64,000 bases of DNA from Cephalopachus bancanus (taxonomy: Eukaryota > Chordata > Mammalia > Primates > Tarsiidae): the NCBI GenBank assembly GCA_027257055.1, contig JAPVLO010001001.1, positions 248,001-312,000 on the forward strand, written 5' to 3'. Below the pieces are notes generated by a model. It was given only the letters and a program-made list of their open reading frames with translations, searched no databases and was not told the origin of the DNA. The translations under genes and the position numbers were made by a program. Below are positions 60,750-64,000 of this stretch, piece by piece. How positions within the stretch are numbered: position 1 is the stretch's first letter; every line of letters begins with the position of its first letter.

Positions 60750-61868
60750 AAACTTCAAGCTTATGTCATCCCACAAGTTTTTAACAATCAACAATCCAAC
60801 TCAGAGAAATCACAGAAAATATTGGTGGATTGAAATGCTGATGCCTGCAGCATTTGATCCCAGCTTAGCCACAAGAACTGAACCACCAACTAGTATAGCA
60901 ATCTGGTCTCCTAATAAGAGTGAAAGAGACAGGTTGGTCATCCAGCAAGACACTGATATCCAAAGTGGAGAGAGTGCATTTATGGATCTAAAGTAAACCA
61001 TTCCACACCACTACTTTTGCTAATTAGCCAATTAAGAATTTTTTTTACCCTTAGATACGGAAGAGATTATTGATTGGAAGCTGGAGAGCAGAGTTGATGC
61101 CTTTCATGTAGCATTTCTATCTGTAGGACAAGAAGTTGTGATCTCAAAAATTAGGATGGCTCTTCGATGTCACTCTGAGTTTAAATGTTTAGCCTCATTC
61201 CTTTATTTTTTTTATTTTTTTTATTTTTTTTTTGAGTTGGAGTCTCACTCTGTCGCCCAGACTGGAGTGCAGTGGCCGCTTCCAGCCACCGCAACCTCGA
61301 CCTGCTGGGCTCCGGCGATCCTTCCTCCTCACCTTCCAAGTAGCTGGAATTACAGGCATGTGCTACCAACGCCCGCTGATTTTTTGATTTGTTGTAGAGA
61401 TGAGGTCTCGCTGCCCAGGCGGGTCTCGAACCTGCGGGCTCAGGCAATCCACTCACCTCAGCCTCCCAAAGGCGCGGGATTACAGGCTGAGCCACCGAGC
61501 CCGGCTAGCCTCATTCCTTTAAAGGTAAATAAATCTATCCACACATGGGGCAAGATTAAAAATCATATTCTTGTAGTTTGGAAACATTCGGACTTGAGTA
61601 TAGACATTACTAAATTTCAACAAGAAATCCTAGAACTTATGATTGCTGATAAGCAATTCTGGTATACTGAATTGGCCCGTTTTATACTTAATAATATTTC
61701 TGCATTCATTTATCAAAATCATTGATGTCTATATTCATCAATGTGGTAATTTGTTGAGCAGTTATACTTTTGTTGCTTTGTTTACTTCCTGTCGTCTTCA
61801 GAATGCTAAAGAAAAGCATATCTCATCTCCACACAGATTTCCAGGGTTTTGTGCTTAAAAATAAAAAA
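60750..61868 (+). pseudogene. env: U10 env remnant with internal deletion and Alu
   Basis: SU is open at 60763-60996. At about 61006 the sequence jumps from ATTCCAC in SU to CTACTTTTGC just before the TM ectodomain, deleting roughly 700 bp (the SU C-terminus and the fusion-peptide-like region). The Alu at 61206-61506 follows. The 195-codon frame at 61138-61725 is an accidental fusion of TM, antisense Alu and TM sequence, not a gene. The anchor is near 61740-61800. Confidence 0.86.
61206..61506 (-). mobile_element. Alu-type SINE (copy 11)
   Basis: Minus-strand dimeric Alu; the tail appears as interrupted T runs at 61205-61232. It has a perfect 15-bp TSD, AGCCTCATTCCTTTA, at 61191-61205 and 61507-61521. 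Confidence 0.97.
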
Positions 61869-61873
61869 TGAGA

Positions 61874-62820
61874 TGTTGGCAGATGGCAACAGAGACCCAC
61901 TAAGCGTTAGGGATCAGGGAGGATAATGGACCCCGAAACCCCTAGGATGCATTACAGAGCTGTTTACTCCATTCCCTCCCCCTTTTTCGTCATGGCACAA
62001 ACAACCAGGAAAACCTCTTGCTGGCTCTAACAGAGGACTCTGAAAGCAGAACGAACAAAGCTGACTTCTGAGTCTTTTTCCCATATTCCACGGTATTTTA
62101 TTGTTGCTCTTTTTAAACAATTTACGCTTAATTTTGAGTCACTTTAGGAGACAGTGCATGTCACAGTTTCTCTTGATATGATTTTAGAAATGTATAGATA
62201 TAGGTACTAAAAAATAGTTTACACAGATTAACAAAATTGAAGTAACCATTTTCTTTTAGAAGTATGGTTAGTGCTATTTGATTTAGGGAGGACAGTGAGG
62301 TTTGAATTAGGTCAGCTGGTGCTAGGAGAGTGTAATAACAACTAGTTTCAATTAGTACAGATATAAAAAGTTAATAATTCACCATGGTTGTTTCTGGTTT
62401 AGACACTGAGTGAAGTTAATTCAAGGTGATGTAGTTGTAATGCAATTAAGGTCACATAAGAAACTGTTTGGGGGAACATTAAGGTAGCGTAAGATACAAA
62501 AAGACAATTTGTTGTTGTTCCTCCTCATGTTCTTCCTTATATTATTCATTATTTATTATAAAAAATTTGCTTGAGGGGGGTGTCCTTTGTTCAGCAGGAC
62601 CTGTTCATATGAAAGGCACATGCTACCTTTTGTTCCCGTGATGATAACTCTGCAGAGATTTGGGATAAAAGTCCTGGGATTACACGAATTCAAAGGCTTC
62701 TGCTTAATAAGCAGGTGACCAGACATTTTCTCTCTCTCCAATGTCTTCTTTATTTTGTAAATCGCCAACGCTGTCACACCTGAAAGGGACACCATACCAT
62801 TGCAAGGCAGGATGCCCACA
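61874..62820 (+). mobile_element. LTR 11
   Basis: 947-bp LTR, TGTTGGCAG to GCCCACA; slightly shortened by small deletions, one near 62330 where other copies have the CCATAGCAGCAATT block. The PBS is at 62823 (TAGTGCCTAAACCTGGGA), and the donor GGTATGC has GT at 62851. Confidence 0.92.
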
Positions 62821-62974
62821 AATAGTGCCTAAACCTGGGAACCTCAAAAGGTATGCTTTTTCTAGTTTCAGGAGGGCTAGGAACTTATCTAAGGGGACTG
62901 CAGACCCTTCTGTAAAGACAGCCAGAAATATGTGTAAGGATTACTTTTTGTAATGCCAGACCCATGACAAAACC

Positions 62975-63880
62975 ATGGACCAGAGTGAATCTAAGGAACA
63001 ACAAATATTCATCAGTATAGTAAAGAACACGTCTAAACGCGGAACTAAGTTTTCTTCTAATAATCTAGCCCTCTTTTTGCATTTTGGGCTGAAAAATATT
63101 GTTTCCTGAGGACGATACTGTAAATTTGGATACCTGGGCAAAATTTGGGGAAAAACTAAAATTGTAATACACAGAGCATGGTCTTGATAAAGTGCCATCT
63201 GATGCTTTGCCTTGTGGAAATTAATTGAAGATGCTTTAAACCCGCAGCAGGATTTTGAGAAATTTCCTTCCAAATACACCACTAATGATGATGATGGTGA
63301 AGAAACATTTTGCCACTGCTTTGGCACACCCTGTACATGATGACAAGTTATCTTCACAAAATAAGATTGAATTGGTGAATGCACCCCTAAAATATCATGA
63401 GCAGAAATATCCTAATAATGTTACTGAACCTCTTTCTATGGATTGCCTTAAAGGGTTGAGAATACTGATATTTAAACCTGGACTTAGTTACACGTTTCCT
63501 TTTCTTAAAGGGATCAGGGAGCTAGAGTTGATAAGCAAAATATGTAAGAAATATATAAGTTATATAAGTAGAATAAGGTATATAAGGATTATAAATAACA
63601 TATATAAGCAATATGTAAATAATTAAAACAATTATATAAGTAATAAGCAAAAGAATATCTCATTGCACACTTGTTTGAATTGTGTGGCAAGTCGTACATT
63701 TTATTACAATTTGTCTGGCTAAGCAAGGTATGGCTACTTTACAATGCACACTGTCACCACCTATTGGGGCTACATGACCAAAAACACTGCTCTGAAGGTC
63801 AAAAAGGCTGTCATGGGGTAAAGAGTGTGGGTCTAAATTTTACAGGTATGACATTCCCTTAATTCAGCAACAAGTCATCC
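62975..63880 (+). pseudogene. gag: U11 gag remnant; frame runs from MA into the AT-rich stretch
   Basis: The MA ATG is at 62975 (MDQSESKEQQIFIS). The frame open at 63255-63626 (123 codons) covers the MA C-terminus, passes the position of the usual stop and reads through the AT-rich block as an Ile/Asn/Lys/Tyr-rich tail (NNIYKQYVNN). NC near 63690-63850 is degraded, with the CPKC segment lost to a small deletion. Capsid is absent. Confidence 0.85.
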
Positions 63881-63884
63881 CAAT

Positions 63885-64000
63885 TCATGGAAAGAGCCAG
63901 AGGGACTGGCGCTGGCACCAGATAACAATAGGGGCAGCTTCCAACATGAACGTGTTCATTCCTTTAATCCATCACAGACCTCATCTTAGCCACCCACTTA
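63885..64000 (+). pseudogene. pro: U11 pro: start of dUTPase region, cut by window end
   Basis: The spacer between NC and dUTPase (GGGGCAGCTTCCAACATGAA and downstream) matches the other units. The window ends just before dUTPase motif 1, so the array continues to the right. Confidence 0.8.

Noticed and set aside
61138..61725. 195-codon open frame, the longest in the window
   Set aside because: It reads TM remnant, antisense Alu and TM remnant in one frame by chance; Alu TSDs mark the joins.
1..64000. CRISPR array, bacterial operons or prophage
   Set aside because: The direct repeats are 5.6-kb proviral units and Alus in vertebrate-type DNA; there are no short regular repeat-spacer arrays and no prokaryotic gene organisation.
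1..64000. tRNA, rRNA, snRNA or host protein-coding exons
   Set aside because: Nothing outside LTR, internal proviral sequence, the solo LTR and Alu was recognised; the PBS matches only the tail of a tRNA.

Overview
This 64-kb window is AT-rich primate nuclear DNA made almost wholly of one thing: a head-to-tail array of decayed class II (betaretrovirus-like, HML/type-B/D-like) endogenous proviruses. I see no intact host gene. Eleven dimeric 7SL-derived Alu elements, most with clear target-site duplications (TSDs), place the genome in Primates. Their diagnostic sequence is AluJ-like but unlike human Alu subfamilies, which suggests a non-anthropoid lineage; tarsier is my low-confidence guess.

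The repeat unit is about 5.6 kb without later insertions. It reads: LTR (about 965 bp, TG...CA), two spacer bases, a tRNA-Lys-type primer-binding site, a splice donor, gag matrix (MA), an AT-rich stretch where capsid should be, gag nucleocapsid (NC), dUTPase plus protease (pro), reverse transcriptase fingers/palm/connection (pol), env surface (SU) and transmembrane (TM) parts, a polypurine tract, and the next LTR. Neighbouring units share one LTR. No unit has a recognisable capsid, RNase H or integrase. I number the units U0 (partial, 1-3873), U1 (LTR at 3874), U2 (9591), U3 (14315), U4 (21565), U5 (27538), U6 (34273), U7 (40196), U8 (44922), U9 (50845), U10 (56422) and U11 (61874, partial). 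The array runs off both ends of the window.

The units are old and independently eroded, but they also share lesions: the missing capsid and RNase H/integrase, an out-of-phase segment in MA, a stop after MA, a stop inside dUTPase, frame changes between dUTPase and protease and next to the RT active site. The founder was therefore already defective, and it most likely multiplied as DNA (unequal exchange between LTRs) rather than by infection.

Later events decorate single units: Alu insertions at eleven different unit positions; a 1293-bp solo LTR of a different class II family in U3 env with a perfect 6-bp TSD; a fold-back inversion in U7 (42455-45138); a small inverted LTR copy in U4 env; and private deletions in U1 gag, U2 LTR/gag, U7 gag and U10 env. 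All gag/pro/pol/env entries below are pseudogenes. Their limits are approximate (about 20-50 bp), because they were set by homology between units rather than by start and stop codons.
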